From assembly GCF_007004645.1 (NCBI RefSeq), contig NZ_ML660019.1:169408-233407 (forward strand): a stretch of DNA of 64,000 bases. Direction: 5' to 3'. The notes beneath the pieces were generated by a model. That model worked only from the letters and a program-made list of their open reading frames with translations, did not search any database and was not told the origin of the DNA. The stretch comes from Aliiroseovarius halocynthiae. GTDB taxonomy: Bacteria; Pseudomonadota; Alphaproteobacteria; Rhodobacterales; Rhodobacteraceae. A program made the position numbers and the translations under genes. Below, piece by piece: positions 62,815 to 64,000 of this stretch (position 1 is the first letter of the stretch; every line of letters begins with the position of its first letter).

Positions 62815-64000
62815 TTGCAGCAGTTGATCTCGGTTTGGGGGGCTATGGACCTGAGGAAAAGGGCCATTGTGATCGCCGCAACCCTTGCCATGTTCCTCGC
62901 AGTTATTGGCCTATCGCGCATGGCGACACGTACGCAGATGACCTTGTTGTATGCCGGGTTGGAAAGCGGCGCAGCCGGAGAGGTGGTGCAGGCGCTGGAA
63001 GGTCGCAATGTGGCCTACGAGATCCGGGGCGATTCGATTTTTGTGGATGCGACACGGCGCGATGCGCTACGCATGACGCTGGCCAGCGAAGGTCTGCCCG
63101 CAAACTCGGGGAAGGGGTATGAGCTGCTCGACGGGTTAAGCGGGTTTGGTACCACCTCTCAGATGTTTGATGCGGCCTATTGGCGGGCGAAAGAGGGTGA
63201 GCTTGCGCGCACCATTGTTGCCAGCCCCGCCGTTCGAAACGCGCGCGTGCATATTGCGAATGCGTCCTCGCGTCAGTTTCGGCAGCGAAGTGAGCCGACA
63301 GCGTCTGTCACGCTGACCACGGCCAGTGGCACCCTGCCTATGCAGCAAATCAAGGCGTTCAAGTTTTTGGTGGCGTCTGCGGTGCCGGGTCTGGCGCCCG
63401 AGAAAGTCTCTGTCATCGACAGTCGCGCCGGGCTGATGGGAGGGGAGGATCCGGCGACTGGCGGAGCCGTCGCCGCACAGGATCGGGCCGAGCGATTGAA
63501 GCAGAATGTCGAGCGCTTGCTTGAGGCGCGAGTCGGTTTCGGGAATGCAGTGGTCGAGCTGAATTTAGAGACTGCAACCGAGCAGGAACAGATTCGCGAG
63601 CGCAGGTTTGACCCGGAAAGCCGCGTCGCCGTGTCGACCGATACCTCTGAAAGTACGAATGCGGCCAAGGACAGCGATGCGGGTGGTGTGACCGTTGCAT
63701 CGAACCTGCCCGACGGGGATGGCACCAGTGGTGGTGGAGCTTCATCGTCCAACAACTCGGAAACGCGAGAGCGCGTGAACTATGAAGTGTCCGAAACAAC
63801 GCGTGAAATCCTGAAAACGCCGGGGGCTGTGAAGCGATTGACAGTGGCCGTTTTGGTTGATGGTATCCGTACCACAGCCGAGAACGGAACCGTCGAATGG
63901 GCGCCGCGCCCCGAGGCCGAGATGGAAAACCTGCGCGAGCTGGTCGCTGGCGCTGTTGGGTTCAATGAAGCACGCGGAGACATCATTACTCTGAAAACTA
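62815..64000 (+). CDS. fliF: Flagellar MS-ring protein FliF (3' end outside window)
   Basis: The first 395 codons of the MS-ring protein are visible. A TTG start at 62815 has AAGGAG 7 nt upstream; ATG 62845 (codon 11) is the alternative. A membrane helix (about 18-38) follows, then TLLYAGLESGAAGEVVQALEGRNVAYEI, a ring-building motif with GYELLDGLSGFGTTSQMFDAAYWRAKEGELARTI in pieces, and NYEVSETTREILKTPGAVKRLTVAVLVDG. The C-terminal helix and FliG-binding tail lie beyond 64000. Confidence 0.95.
   Translation, partial: MQQLISVWGAMDLRKRAIVIAATLAMFLAVIGLSRMATRTQMTLLYAGLESGAAGEVVQALEGRNVAYEIRGDSIFVDATRRDALRMTLASEGLPANSGKGYELLDGLSGFGTTSQMFDAAYWRAKEGELARTIVASPAVRNARVHIANASSRQFRQRSEPTASVTLTTASGTLPMQQIKAFKFLVASAVPGLAPEKVSVIDSRAGLMGGEDPATGGAVAAQDRAERLKQNVERLLEARVGFGNAVVELNLETATEQEQIRERRFDPESRVAVSTDTSESTNAAKDSDAGGVTVASNLPDGDGTSGGGASSSNNSETRERVNYEVSETTREILKTPGAVKRLTVAVLVDGIRTTAENGTVEWAPRPEAEMENLRELVAGAVGFNEARGDIITLKT

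Overview
The window looks like chromosomal DNA from a marine Rhodobacterales bacterium (Roseobacter group). The evidence is a SAM/SAH riboswitch ahead of metK, a class known from Rhodobacterales; the housekeeping order miaB-phoH-ybeY-corC-lnt-metK-trmB-aroA-cmk-rpsA-ihfB-lapA-trpF-trpB; irr divergent from fabA-fabB-fabI; and an alphaproteobacterial flagellar block with CtrA-like boxes. No rRNA, tRNA or CRISPR array was found.

Region 1 (about 1-9,600) is a surface-polysaccharide locus that looks poorer in G+C than the rest. It has a GT2 glycosyltransferase, a sulfotransferase, a GT4 glycosyltransferase overlapping a large HAD-type protein, and a KpsM/KpsE/KpsT-type ABC exporter whose permease gene is divergent from kpsE-kpsT. 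Region 2 (9,600-18,900) is accessory: a chimeric IS3/FecCD remnant, a DUF6326/methyltransferase/DUF2306 operon facing a LysR gene, an HxlR regulator, a low-molecular-weight phosphatase, two tandem tiny membrane proteins, lepA, a SUKH-like orphan and a 59-residue PhnA-type zinc ribbon. Region 3 (18,900-26,600) has a four-gene catabolic-looking operon, an IS110-family element with hairpins at both ends of its transposase gene, an ArsR/AHSA1 pair divergent from GST/SRPBCC genes with two identical operators, and a 130-bp MITE-like element.

Region 4 (26,600-50,100) is mostly core. It holds unsaturated fatty acid synthesis (fabA, fabB, fabI) opposite irr, an FKBP isomerase, tRNA and rRNA modification genes, envelope genes, S-adenosylmethionine synthesis under a riboswitch, aroA, an isochorismatase/MarR pair with a clear operator, cmk, rpsA, ihfB and trpFB. 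Region 5 (50,100-53,400) has a DUF2332 gene, pth and rplY; an oppositely oriented FkbM methyltransferase gene separates the last two. Region 6 (53,400-64,000) is flagellar: flhB, fliR, flhA, a large AMIN-like protein, motA, a MotE-like gene, fliL and, divergently, fliF, which runs off the right edge. CtrA-like boxes lie upstream of flhA, motA and fliL/fliF.

Many starts were moved downstream of the longest frame because of Shine-Dalgarno placement or 4-bp stop/start overlaps; each entry says so. Functions are read from motifs and remembered family features. No database search was run.
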